A stretch of DNA of 35,947 bases from JALZBN01 sp035525375. GTDB taxonomy: Bacteria > Actinomycetota > Acidimicrobiia > Acidimicrobiales > AC-14. Location: contig DATLEI010000052.1 of NCBI GenBank assembly GCA_035525375.1, forward strand, positions 1 through 35,947. Direction: 5' to 3'. The notes beneath the pieces were generated by a model that was not told the origin of the DNA, did not search any database, and worked only from the letters and a program-made list of their open reading frames with translations. Position 1 is the first letter of the stretch. Each line of letters opens with the position of its first letter. The position numbers and the translations under genes were made by a program. This document shows positions 14,720-22,401 of this stretch, one piece after another.

Positions 14720-15475
14720 GTGGGCACCTGCACATTCGTCTGGTCGCATGATCTCAACAGCTCAATGGCTCACGAGGACGAGTTGGGGATCTTCGACTGG
14801 TCGTGTGTCACCGACGTCGCAAGCGTCATTCGCTATGACGCCCGGGGACACGGCGGAACCGAGGCCCTCCAGGAGTACGACAGGGCGTTTCGGTGGTCAG
14901 CCATGGTCGACGATCTCATGCGCGCCGGCGGCTCCGTCCCCTTCGTTGCCGGCGGCGCGGCCATGGGGTGCGCCACCGCCCTGTACGCGGCCCTGCGCGC
15001 GCCGCGCCGCGTACAGGGTCTCGTCCTCGCCATCCCGCCGCGGGCCTGGGAGCAGCGCAAGGCCGATGCCGACTTTTACGAGTCGAGCGCACGACTGGTC
15101 GAGGCCAAGGGTCTTCCTGCCTGGGTCGAGTCGCTGCGCGCCGAGCCACTACCCCGCATCTTCGCCGAGGAGCTGCCGTCGGCGCGAGACCTGTCGCTGC
15201 GCCACCTTTCGACGATGAAGGAGCGGGTCGTACCCGCCATCCTGCGCGGCGCGGCTGCCTCCGACCTCCCGACCCGGGAGGAGATACGGGGCATCGTCAT
15301 GCCGGTGCTCATCCTGGCGTGGGCGGACGACCCTTGGCATCCGGTGGAGACGGCCGAGACTCTGTCGGAGCTGCTCGTCCTGAGTGAGATCCACGTCGCA
15401 GACGATCTGGCGGGGATTCGCCGGTGGCCGGAGCTCGTGCGCGACTTCCTGGGTGGCATACGTCAGTGGGATTGA
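14720..15475 (+). CDS. Alpha/beta hydrolase-fold protein with altered catalytic residues
   Basis: The 251-residue product has the alpha/beta hydrolase layout: TFVWSHDLNSS near the N-terminus, VIRYDARGHGGTE (the strand with the DxRGHG motif), a nucleophile-elbow position at 75-90, and a late strand VLILAWADDPWHPVETAE. The elbow reads Gly79-Ala80-Ala81-Met82-Gly83, with Ala where GxSxG has the catalytic serine. The oxyanion HG motif is HD here. The C-terminal part (DDLAGIRRWPELVRDFL) has no clear catalytic histidine. It may be a non-hydrolytic pseudoenzyme. The start is uncertain; GTG 14720 is chosen since the fold begins there and TGTAAT lies 6 nt before. Confidence 0.7.
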   Translation: MGTCTFVWSHDLNSSMAHEDELGIFDWSCVTDVASVIRYDARGHGGTEALQEYDRAFRWSAMVDDLMRAGGSVPFVAGGAAMGCATALYAALRAPRRVQGLVLAIPPRAWEQRKADADFYESSARLVEAKGLPAWVESLRAEPLPRIFAEELPSARDLSLRHLSTMKERVVPAILRGAAASDLPTREEIRGIVMPVLILAWADDPWHPVETAETLSELLVLSEIHVADDLAGIRRWPELVRDFLGGIRQWD

Positions 15476-15515
15476 CCCGTCTCGCGAGGTCCCGCTAGCT
15501 CGCACCACAGTTCGG

Positions 15516-15521
15516 TAGCGT
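15516..15521 (+). promoter_or_regulatory. Putative -10 element of the leaderless Dabb gene
   Basis: TAGCGT fits TANNNT and ends 7 nt before ATG 15529. No Shine-Dalgarno sequence is present. Confidence 0.45.
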
Positions 15522-15528
15522 GCCGGCC

Positions 15529-15822
15529 ATGCTCCGGCATGTAGTGCTCTTCACCTGGAAGCCCGGCGCGCCAAAGGCGCAGATCGGCGCGTTCGCCGAG
15601 GGGCTGGCAGAGTTGCCCGACCAGATCAAGGACATTCGGTCCCTGCGCTTTGGTCCCGACGCCCGCCTGGGTGGAGGCAACGAAGACTTTGCGCTCGTCG
15701 TCGACTTCGCCGACGCCGAAGGGTATCGGCGCTACGCCGAGCACCCGGCCCATCGGCACCTCATCGCCACTCTGCTGGTGCCGTTACTCGGCACCCGGCA
15801 TGCGGTGCAGTTCACGATCTAG
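15529..15822 (+). CDS. Dabb (stress-responsive alpha/beta barrel) domain protein
   Basis: The 97-residue protein is a single Dabb domain, a dimeric ferredoxin-like barrel. It shows the typical start MLRHVVLFTWKPG, a central FGPDARLGGGNEDFALVVDF, and EGYRRYAEHPAHRHLI, where the family often has xHPxHxxx. It belongs to the small-protein group found in stress responses and some polyketide or oxidative pathways; the substrate, if any, is unknown. ATG 15529 is preferred over GTG 15520 because TAGCGT lies 7 nt before the ATG and domain homology begins there. It follows the hydrolase-fold gene by about 50 nt and converges on an unrecognised minus-strand gene. Confidence 0.85.
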   Translation: MLRHVVLFTWKPGAPKAQIGAFAEGLAELPDQIKDIRSLRFGPDARLGGGNEDFALVVDFADAEGYRRYAEHPAHRHLIATLLVPLLGTRHAVQFTI

Positions 15823-15828
15823 GGGTCG

Positions 15829-16398
15829 TCAGTCGGGAACGGGAATCGACCTCAAAAAGTCGTTCATGTCCTTCGCCTGGAAGAGGTTGTGCATGGTTGG
15901 GTGCTGTGGGGCCTTGCCTACGACCCGTCCGTCTTCGGTCTGACCCCAGAATCCTTCATAGACCTGCTTCGGACGATGGGGGTCGGTGATGTGGTGGGCC
16001 ACTTGGCGCACCTGGAGGCCCGACAGGATCCACGACGGTTCGTCGAGAAACAGGATCACCTGGGGCTGGCAGAGCCCAAGGGCATCCGTGAGCCGGCGGG
16101 CATCGTTGCCGACGTGGAGCAAGGCGGTCAGCGAAAGCGCTTCGTGGGGCCCCCACGTCGGCTCGTAGACGTCGAAGATCTGCACTGCCCAGCGCCGTAG
16201 CTCCGCGAAGAAGCCGAGCGGATCTGGATACCAAAATCCCTCATGGGCCTGGCCCAGCGTGAGCGGTTCTTCGCGCCACAAGACCAGAGGGTCGCGCCAT
16301 GTCGGCGGCTTGGTCGTGACCAGGAGGAGCCAGGCGTTCATGGACGCAGGCGAGTTCTCCGGCCATCCCTGCGCCTTCCTCTCGAGATTCTTGCGCAC
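15829..16398 (-). CDS. Conserved-looking protein of unknown function
   Basis: I do not recognise this protein. From GTG 16398 it has 189 residues, soluble-looking, with many Trp, His and Pro: NAWLLLVTTKPPTW, EGFWYPDPLGFFAELRRWAVQIFDVYEPTWGP is split by an acidic-aromatic region, and QVILFLDEPSWILSG follows. No membrane segment or known catalytic motif is seen. The frame is open and protein-like upstream (DRLFSRDPSERLAAARKVGR), so the true N-terminus may be earlier. There is no ATG, GTG or TTG in that part until ATG 16566, which is inside coaE. An in-frame ATC at 16470 sits 7 nt after a minus-strand -10 TACCAT and may be a non-standard start, which would give 213 residues. Confidence 0.65.
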   Translation of the reverse strand: MRKNLERKAQGWPENSPASMNAWLLLVTTKPPTWRDPLVLWREEPLTLGQAHEGFWYPDPLGFFAELRRWAVQIFDVYEPTWGPHEALSLTALLHVGNDARRLTDALGLCQPQVILFLDEPSWILSGLQVRQVAHHITDPHRPKQVYEGFWGQTEDGRVVGKAPQHPTMHNLFQAKDMNDFLRSIPVPD

Positions 16399-16477
16399 GT
16401 GGCGACCGACCTTTCGCGCCGCGGCAAGCCGCTCGCTGGGATCTCGCGAGAAGAGACGATCCTTGCTGATGGAGCCG

Positions 16478-16487
16478 ATGGTACGGT
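16478..16487. promoter_or_regulatory. Symmetric bidirectional -10 element between coaE and the unknown gene
   Basis: ATGGTACGGT fits ANNNTANNNT, in which two TANNNT -10 hexamers on opposite strands share the central TA. Plus strand: TACGGT (16482-16487) ends 7 nt before the coaE GTG at 16495. Minus strand: TACCAT (16483 to 16478) ends 7 nt before in-frame ATC 16470. Such symmetric elements are known to drive divergent transcription. Confidence 0.5.
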
Positions 16488-16494
16488 CGGCTCG

Positions 16495-17100
16495 GTGCTT
16501 ACGGTCGGACTTACCGGCGGCATCGGTTCTGGAAAGTCCACCGTCGCGACGATGTTGGCGGAGCATGGCGCCCTAGTTATCGACGCAGATTCCGTTGCGC
16601 GAGAGGTAGTTCTTCCAGGAACTCCTGCCCACGGCGCGATTTCTTCCCGATTTGGCCCGTCGGTGATAGGTGCGGACGGCAGTGTGGACCGCGCCGCTCT
16701 GGCGCGAGTCGTTTTCGACGACCCGGCTGCGTTGGCCGACCTCAATGCGATCGTCCATCCGGCCGTCGGCGCGGCGGTCGACGAGCGCCTCCGAGTGATC
16801 GCCGAGACCGATCCCGATGCCGTGGTCGTCCTCGAAGTCCCGCTGCTCGTGGAGACCGGCTGGGACAAGGGAGACGTAGTTGTCGTCGTCGACTGCCCCG
16901 AAGAGGTCGCCGTCCGCCGCTTGGTCGCCGGTCGGGGCATGACCGATTCGGATGCGCGCCGGCGCGTCGCGGCCCAGGCGACGCGGGAGGAACGGGTGGC
17001 GCGCGCCGACTGGGTGGTGGTGAACGACGGCTCCTTGGAGGAGGTGAAGCGCAAGGTCGACGCCCTCTGGCCCAAACTCCCTGGACCCCTGTTGTCGTAG
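16495..17100 (+). CDS. coaE: Dephospho-CoA kinase
   Basis: CoaE phosphorylates the 3'-hydroxyl of dephospho-CoA, the last step of coenzyme A synthesis, in the cytoplasm. The 201-residue product is full length for the single-domain enzyme. It begins with the P-loop GLTGGIGSGKSTVA (residues 5-18), followed by VIDADSVAREVVLPGTPA (dephospho-CoA-binding region), LNAIVHPAV and VLEVPLLVETG, all family hallmarks. GTG 16495 is the start because the P-loop begins right after it and a TACGGT -10 element lies 7 nt upstream, so the mRNA is probably leaderless. UvrB follows after 23 nt but with its own promoter. Some actinobacterial CoaE proteins carry a C-terminal GrpB-like domain; this one does not. Confidence 0.93.
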   Translation: MLTVGLTGGIGSGKSTVATMLAEHGALVIDADSVAREVVLPGTPAHGAISSRFGPSVIGADGSVDRAALARVVFDDPAALADLNAIVHPAVGAAVDERLRVIAETDPDAVVVLEVPLLVETGWDKGDVVVVVDCPEEVAVRRLVAGRGMTDSDARRRVAAQATREERVARADWVVVNDGSLEEVKRKVDALWPKLPGPLLS

Positions 17101-17108
17101 GGGGGTCG

Positions 17109-17114
17109 TAAACT
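17109..17114 (+). promoter_or_regulatory. Putative -10 element of uvrB
   Basis: TAAACT fits TANNNT well. It lies just after the coaE stop and ends 9 nt before the uvrB GTG, so the leader would be at most a few bases. Confidence 0.45.
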
Positions 17115-17123
17115 GCACTCTGC

Positions 17124-19145
17124 GTGCCGCCGTTCAAGGTTGTCAGTGATTTTCAGCCTGCGGGCGACCAGCCTGTGGCCATCGACGCCCTCACGGCGGG
17201 GGTCAACCGGGGCGACCGGTTTCAGACACTCCTGGGGATTACTGGGAGTGGGAAGAGCGCCACGGTGGCGTGGACCATCGAGCGGGTCCAGAAGCCGACT
17301 CTGATCGTCGCGCCGAACAAGTCGCTGGCAGCCCAGCTGGCCAATGAGTTCAAGGAGCTGTTCCCCGAGAACCGGGTCGAGTACTTCGTCTCCTATTACG
17401 ACTACTCCCAGCCCGAGGCGTACATGCCCTCGAGCGACACGTATATCGAGAAGGACGCCACGATCAACGACGAGATCGACCGGCTTCGCCACTCGGCTAC
17501 CTCCGGCCTCCTCTCCCGCAGAGATGTGATCGTCGTGGCCAGCGTGTCCTGCATCTACGGGTTGGGTTCACCCGAGGAGTACGCCACCCAGCTCCTGATG
17601 CTCAGGAAGGGCCAGCAGATCGACCAGCGCGCCATCCTGAGCCGCCTGGTCGACATGCAGTACGAGCGCAACGACCTCAACTTCATCCGGGGGAAGTTCC
17701 GGGTGCGGGGCGACACCATCGAGGTGTTCCCCGCGTACGAGGAGCAGGGGTTGCGCATCGAGCTGTTCGGCGACGAGGTCGAGCGCATCAGCCGGGTCGA
17801 CCCGCTCACCGGCGAGTACCTGGCCGAGCTCGAGGAGATGGAGATGTACCCCGCCTCCCATTACGTGGCCAGCGAGGAACGCATGAAGCGGGCCATGGTC
17901 ACGATCGAGGACGAACTTCGTGTGCGGCTGGCCTGGTTCGAAAAGGAGGGCAAGCTCCTCGAGGCCCAACGCCTGCGGATGCGCACCGAGTACGACCTGG
18001 AGATGATGCGCGAGGTCGGCTTCTGTTCGGGCATCGAGAACTACTCACGGCACATCGACGGGCGCGCGCCGGGCGCGCCGCCCTACACACTGCTCGACTT
18101 CTTCCCCGACGACTACCTGATGATCCTCGACGAATCGCACGTCTCGGTGCCTCAGCTTCACGGCCAGTACGAGGGCGACCGGTCACGCAAGGAGACGCTC
18201 GTCGACCACGGCTTCAGGTTGCCGTCGGCCGCTGACAACCGACCCCTGCGCTTCGACGAGTGGTACGAGCGGGTCGGCCAGTGCATCTTCCTTTCGGCCA
18301 CGCCTTCCAAATATGAAGTGGAACAGTCGAGCCAAGTGGTCGAGCAGATCGTTCGGCCCACCGGGCTGGTCGACCCGGAGATCATCGTAAAGCCGACAAA
18401 GGGCCAGATCGACGACCTCATGGAGCAGATCAACGCTCGGGTCGAGAAGGGCGACCGCATCCTGGTCACCACCCTCACCAAGAAGATGGCAGAGGACCTC
18501 ACCGACTATCTCCTCGAACTGGGAGTGCGGGTGCGCTACCTGCATAGCGAGGTCGACACCATCCAGCGGATCGAAATCCTCAGGGACCTGCGACTCGGCG
18601 AGTTCGATGTGCTCGTCGGCATCAACCTGCTGCGGGAAGGGCTCGACCTGCCCGAGGTTTCTTTCGTCGCCATCCTCGACGCGGACAAGGAGGGCTTCTT
18701 GCGCAGCGAGACGTCGCTCATTCAGACCATCGGACGCGCCGCCCGCAACGTCGACGGCCAAGTCGTCATGTACGCCGATCAGGTCACCGACTCCATGCAG
18801 CGGGCCATCTCCGAGACCAACCGGCGCCGCCTGCTGCAGGAGCAGCACAACGCCGAGCACGGCATCGACCCTCAGACCATCCGCAAGGCCGTCACCGACA
18901 TACTTGCCACCCTCCGGCCCGAGGGTGATGGAAAGGCACCGTCGCCAGGCCGCGATCGCCGTTCGCGCCGGCGCGACAAGCCCCGCAGCGACTTCGCCGA
19001 GCTGCCCCATGACGAGCTTGAGCGCCTCATCCGCACGCTGGAGGAAGAGATGAAGGAAGCCGCTGCCGATCTGCGGTTCGAGTACGCGGCTCGCCTGCGC
19101 GACGAGATCCACGATCTCAAGCGAGAGTTACGCGAGGTCGGTTAG
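17124..19145 (+). CDS. uvrB: Excinuclease ABC subunit B
   Basis: UvrB is the damage-verifying helicase-like subunit of nucleotide excision repair. It takes over DNA from UvrA and positions UvrC. The 673-residue protein is full length. It has motif I LLGITGSGKSATVAW near residues 37-51, the beta-hairpin YYDYSQPEAYMP that inserts into DNA, the DESH Walker B, helicase motifs SATPSKYE and INLLREGLDLPE, and QTIGRAARN. The C-terminal UVR domain (LRFEYAARLRDEIHDLKREL) contacts UvrC and UvrA. A basic, polar linker (PGRDRRSRRRDKPRSD) precedes the UVR domain. GTG 17124 starts the known N-terminus PPFKVVSDFQPAGDQP and has TAAACT 9 nt upstream. Confidence 0.97.
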   Translation: MPPFKVVSDFQPAGDQPVAIDALTAGVNRGDRFQTLLGITGSGKSATVAWTIERVQKPTLIVAPNKSLAAQLANEFKELFPENRVEYFVSYYDYSQPEAYMPSSDTYIEKDATINDEIDRLRHSATSGLLSRRDVIVVASVSCIYGLGSPEEYATQLLMLRKGQQIDQRAILSRLVDMQYERNDLNFIRGKFRVRGDTIEVFPAYEEQGLRIELFGDEVERISRVDPLTGEYLAELEEMEMYPASHYVASEERMKRAMVTIEDELRVRLAWFEKEGKLLEAQRLRMRTEYDLEMMREVGFCSGIENYSRHIDGRAPGAPPYTLLDFFPDDYLMILDESHVSVPQLHGQYEGDRSRKETLVDHGFRLPSAADNRPLRFDEWYERVGQCIFLSATPSKYEVEQSSQVVEQIVRPTGLVDPEIIVKPTKGQIDDLMEQINARVEKGDRILVTTLTKKMAEDLTDYLLELGVRVRYLHSEVDTIQRIEILRDLRLGEFDVLVGINLLREGLDLPEVSFVAILDADKEGFLRSETSLIQTIGRAARNVDGQVVMYADQVTDSMQRAISETNRRRLLQEQHNAEHGIDPQTIRKAVTDILATLRPEGDGKAPSPGRDRRSRRRDKPRSDFAELPHDELERLIRTLEEEMKEAAADLRFEYAARLRDEIHDLKRELREVG

Positions 19146-19208
19146 GGCGAGCAGCCCGCGTGGCACGAATGGCTCACGCCTGCCTCTTGAGACGCCGATA
19201 ACTACAAG

Positions 19209-20966
19209 GTGACGCTCGTGGTGGACCGCCCTGCGGCTGAGAATTCGCGTCCCCGGCGGCCTCTTCTCCGGCGCGCCTGGGACGCTCCGGTCTGGGCCCA
19301 CCTTGCCGCGCTCGGCATCATCCTCCTTGCCCTTGTGCCGCTGGTGGGCACGGGGTCCTCCCTTTCTGCCGACGAGGGCGCCGCCATCGTGCAGGCCCAA
19401 TCTCTCGCCGGGGGCGACGGTTGGATCGTCGAGCATCCCGCGCCGGAGCTTGACCCAACCGGCGCGCACTACCCGCTCGAGCTGACCGAACAGGGATCGA
19501 AGGGCAGGGCGCCCTTCGCCAAGCACCCGGTCTACGCACTTCTCCTGGCCGGCGCCGACCGAGTGGGTGCGACGGCGGCCATGGTCTTGCTCTCACTCGG
19601 CGGCACACTTGCTGCTGCAGGTCTGGCCGCAGCCCTGGCCCGGCGCGTCGATCCGTCGCTCGGCCGTCCGACGGTGTGGGTGGTCGGACTCGCCAGCCCA
19701 CTGCTCTTCGACGGCTTCCTTGTCATTGCCCACACGCTCGGCGCGGCAGCGGCGACCGCAGCAGTGCTGTTCGCAGTTGTGGCGGTGGAACGTCGGAAGC
19801 TCGTCGTCGCGCTTGGAGTGATTCCGTGCATCGCCGTAGCTGTGCTTCTCAGGAACGAGGCCGTGTTCTTCGCCCTTGGCCTTGCAGCCGCGGCCGCGGT
19901 CGTCGCCCTCAGGCTCCGCTCCCGGGCCCGAGCCACCGCCCTCCTCGTTGCCGCCGGCGCCTTGATCGCCGCGGTCGGCGCCCATTTCGGCGAGCGCTTC
20001 TGGGTCCGGCGGCTGGTGGGTCCAGTCGTGGCGCCCATCGCCACCGCTACCGGCTCCGCCGCGACGGGTAGCGGCGGCGGTGGCTTCGTGAACGGGCGGA
20101 TTCGCGCCTTCCTACTCACCTGGCTCAGGCCGGGCTACACCGGGCCGCGGCAGTTGACCTTGGCTCTGACGGTAATGGTGATTGCGGTCGCGGTCGGCGC
20201 GTACGTCGTCCGCCGCCATCCCGGAGACCGGCGCGTGATCGTCGTCCTGTGCTCCGTTGCGGCAGGAGCGGCTGTGCTCGCGGTTGCCACGAAGCCGACC
20301 AACATCGTTCCCGGCCTCCTCGTTGCGTTCCCGCTGATGCTGGCCGGCTTGCTCCTCATCCGGCGGAATCAGCTGCAGACCACCGCAGCCCAGATCGGGG
20401 CCGTGACCTTCGCCGTCTTCGCGCTTGCCGTCCTCGCGACCCAGTACACCAAGGGCGGCAGCGGCGAGTGGGGAGGTCGATACTTCGCCCTGGGGCTGCC
20501 AGTCCTCGTCCCCGTGCTCCTCCTGGCCCTTCGGGAAACCGGCCGCGCACTAGCGCCCGTAACGCGCCGGTATGCCACCGCATCGTTGGCAACCATCACT
20601 GTCGTCATGGCGATCATGGGTATCGCAAGCGTGACCAACGGCCATCGCTTCACTGCTGACCTCATGGCCGACATAGGACGCGCCGGCCACCAGGTGGCCG
20701 GCAACCGACCGGTGATGATCACGACCTCACCAGCAATTCCTCGCTTTGCCTGGAACACCTTCGGCAGCCAACGCTGGCTGCTCACTACGCCCGGTGAGAC
20801 GGACGAACTGGTGCAGCGCCTACGCGCCGCCGGAATCGAACGCGCCGTCCTCGTCACCAACGGCAACGACCGCAACAAGCCACGGCTGCCTCCAAACGTA
20901 GAGATCGACTCCCGGCCGAGCCCGGGTGGTGGCTGGCAGATCCTGGTGCTCGGCCTCGGGTCGTGA
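19209..20966 (+). CDS. Polytopic membrane protein, GT-C glycosyltransferase-like
   Basis: The 585-residue protein has about 11-13 hydrophobic segments. The first (AALGIILLALVPLVG) is followed by an extracytoplasmic loop with SADEGAAIVQAQSLAGGDGW, an acidic motif in the place where GT-C enzymes of the ArnT/PMT type hold their catalytic Asp/Glu. The loop continues with APFAKHPVYALLLAG. A soluble C-terminal part of about 120 residues follows the last helix. GT-C enzymes transfer sugars from polyprenyl-phosphate donors on the outer face of the membrane; donor and acceptor cannot be told here. GTG 19209 is the likely start; GATAAC ends 6 nt before it, but lacks the final T of a -10. It overlaps the next gene by 4 nt (GTGA), so the two are co-translated. 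Confidence 0.7.
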   Translation: MTLVVDRPAAENSRPRRPLLRRAWDAPVWAHLAALGIILLALVPLVGTGSSLSADEGAAIVQAQSLAGGDGWIVEHPAPELDPTGAHYPLELTEQGSKGRAPFAKHPVYALLLAGADRVGATAAMVLLSLGGTLAAAGLAAALARRVDPSLGRPTVWVVGLASPLLFDGFLVIAHTLGAAAATAAVLFAVVAVERRKLVVALGVIPCIAVAVLLRNEAVFFALGLAAAAAVVALRLRSRARATALLVAAGALIAAVGAHFGERFWVRRLVGPVVAPIATATGSAATGSGGGGFVNGRIRAFLLTWLRPGYTGPRQLTLALTVMVIAVAVGAYVVRRHPGDRRVIVVLCSVAAGAAVLAVATKPTNIVPGLLVAFPLMLAGLLLIRRNQLQTTAAQIGAVTFAVFALAVLATQYTKGGSGEWGGRYFALGLPVLVPVLLLALRETGRALAPVTRRYATASLATITVVMAIMGIASVTNGHRFTADLMADIGRAGHQVAGNRPVMITTSPAIPRFAWNTFGSQRWLLTTPGETDELVQRLRAAGIERAVLVTNGNDRNKPRLPPNVEIDSRPSPGGGWQILVLGLGS

Positions 20967-22348
20967 GCTCAGCCGGCACTCTCCACGTCGGCAGTCCTCC
21001 GCATGTAGGGCGAAGCCCGAGAAATTCCCCAACCATTGCCGCCGTCGTGGTGGGTGCCCTCGCCTTCGTTGCCTACCTCCCAGGACTCGGGCGGTCACTC
21101 GACTTCGACAGCGCCGAGACGGTCGGACGGTTCGTGCGGATCGGACCGCCGTGGGCGGCGTTCCAACGCCAAGCCGTGTTCAACAACCACCCGACGTTCT
21201 CGTTCCTCGAGCAACTGGTTCGGGTGGTCACGGGTCGAACCGACGCCTCGATGATGCGAGTGCTGCCGATCCTGTTCGGCGCCCTCGCCGTGGCCGTCCT
21301 GACCTGGTTTGTGGTGCGGAGATTCGGACTGGTACCGGGACTGGTCGCCGGCGCGCTCCTCGCCAGCAACCCGACCTTTGTCGAGCTCTCCCGGTCGGTG
21401 CGGGGTTACAGCCTCCTGACGCTGTGCGCCATCGTGTCAACGGTGATCGTCGCCGAGGACCGACGCACGCGCCGCGCCGACGTCGCCTACGTGATCGCAG
21501 CTGGCATCGGGCTGGCGACGCATCTGTACATGGTTCCCGTCCTCGCCGCCCATCTAGGAGTGGCCTTGGCGCGGCGCGACTTCGACAAGCAGTGGCGGAC
21601 GCGTTTTCTGAGCGTCGGAGTCGTGGCCGGCCTGGCCTACGTCGGGATGGCGCGGGCGATGGTAGACGCCGCGACCGCCCACGCCCGAGTGTTTCAGGTG
21701 GACATCCCGTGGCGGATCGCCCAGATGACGACCGGCGGCGGTTGGGTCGCGCTGGTAGTGGCACCTCTCGCCCTAGGGGGTGCTGTGATCGTGCTCCGCC
21801 GAAGCCGCCCTGCTAGGGGTGCCGCCGCCGCCCTCGCCGTCGTGATGCTGTTCCTGTGGGTCGTCCAGCAGTCGTCCGCGCTCGACGAGCGCTTCTTCGT
21901 CTGGCTCGTCCCCGGCGTTGCCTATCTCGCCGCAGTCGCCGTCGCTCGTTTTCCCGCCGGTGCGATCGTCGCCGGCGCGGGCGTTGCCCTAGCGATCGCC
22001 ACGGCGCTGCCCGGCTACACGAACGACCCCACCGCTTACCGTCAGGCGGCCGCGCTCATCGGTCGCGTCGACGATTCCGGTGGCCGGAGCTGCGTTGTGG
22101 GCGTCGGTGTATCGCCGATGCTCGCCTATCTCGACACCCCGCGGCAGTTCGCCGTCGTCACCGATCCGGCCCAAGTTGGTAGTTGCGACGTGGTGGTCGT
22201 GGCGTCGTGGTGGCCCACCAACGCGCCCTGGTTCGCCGCCGACAGTTCAGTCATTGCTGCGGCCGAGCGGGAGTTCCCGAACCGCACAATTCTGGACGCG
22301 GGTGATCCGGCCCTCGTCCTCTCCAGGGCACCGATCCCGAGGTCCTGA
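20963..22348 (+). CDS. Polytopic membrane protein, GT-C mannosyltransferase-like
   Basis: The 461-residue product has about 9-10 membrane helices, beginning with IAAVVVGALAFVAYLPGLG. The first loop has LDFDSAETVGRFV, the acidic motif position of PMT-like GT-C enzymes, and a NNHPTFSFLEQLVRVV segment that resembles the NHP[LP] motif of the GT39/GT83 group. LSRSVRGYSLL in the next helix region also fits that group. The C-terminal 100 residues are soluble. It overlaps the previous gene by 4 nt, so the pair may act on the same cell-surface glycan or protein. The substrate is unknown. It ends 53 nt before uvrA, which has its own promoter. Confidence 0.75.
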   Translation: MSSAGTLHVGSPPHVGRSPRNSPTIAAVVVGALAFVAYLPGLGRSLDFDSAETVGRFVRIGPPWAAFQRQAVFNNHPTFSFLEQLVRVVTGRTDASMMRVLPILFGALAVAVLTWFVVRRFGLVPGLVAGALLASNPTFVELSRSVRGYSLLTLCAIVSTVIVAEDRRTRRADVAYVIAAGIGLATHLYMVPVLAAHLGVALARRDFDKQWRTRFLSVGVVAGLAYVGMARAMVDAATAHARVFQVDIPWRIAQMTTGGGWVALVVAPLALGGAVIVLRRSRPARGAAAALAVVMLFLWVVQQSSALDERFFVWLVPGVAYLAAVAVARFPAGAIVAGAGVALAIATALPGYTNDPTAYRQAAALIGRVDDSGGRSCVVGVGVSPMLAYLDTPRQFAVVTDPAQVGSCDVVVVASWWPTNAPWFAADSSVIAAAEREFPNRTILDAGDPALVLSRAPIPRS

Positions 22349-22365
22349 AAAATCCCCAAAGCGAA

Positions 22366-22395
22366 CTTACATTCGCCCGCCGGGGTCGGTAGTCT
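22366..22395 (+). promoter_or_regulatory. Promoter of leaderless uvrA
   Basis: CTTACA (22366-22371) is a possible -35 (four of six bases of TTGACA), then an 18-nt spacer, then the -10 TAGTCT (22390-22395). The -10 ends 6 nt before the uvrA GTG at 22402. No Shine-Dalgarno sequence is present. No LexA-type box was recognised. Confidence 0.5.
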
Positions 22396-22401
22396 CAGAG
22401 C

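Noticed and set aside
14670..15218. Alternative plus-strand frame over the hydrolase-fold gene
   Set aside because: Its translation is Arg/Pro/Ser-rich and shadow-like; the other frame has the alpha/beta hydrolase layout.
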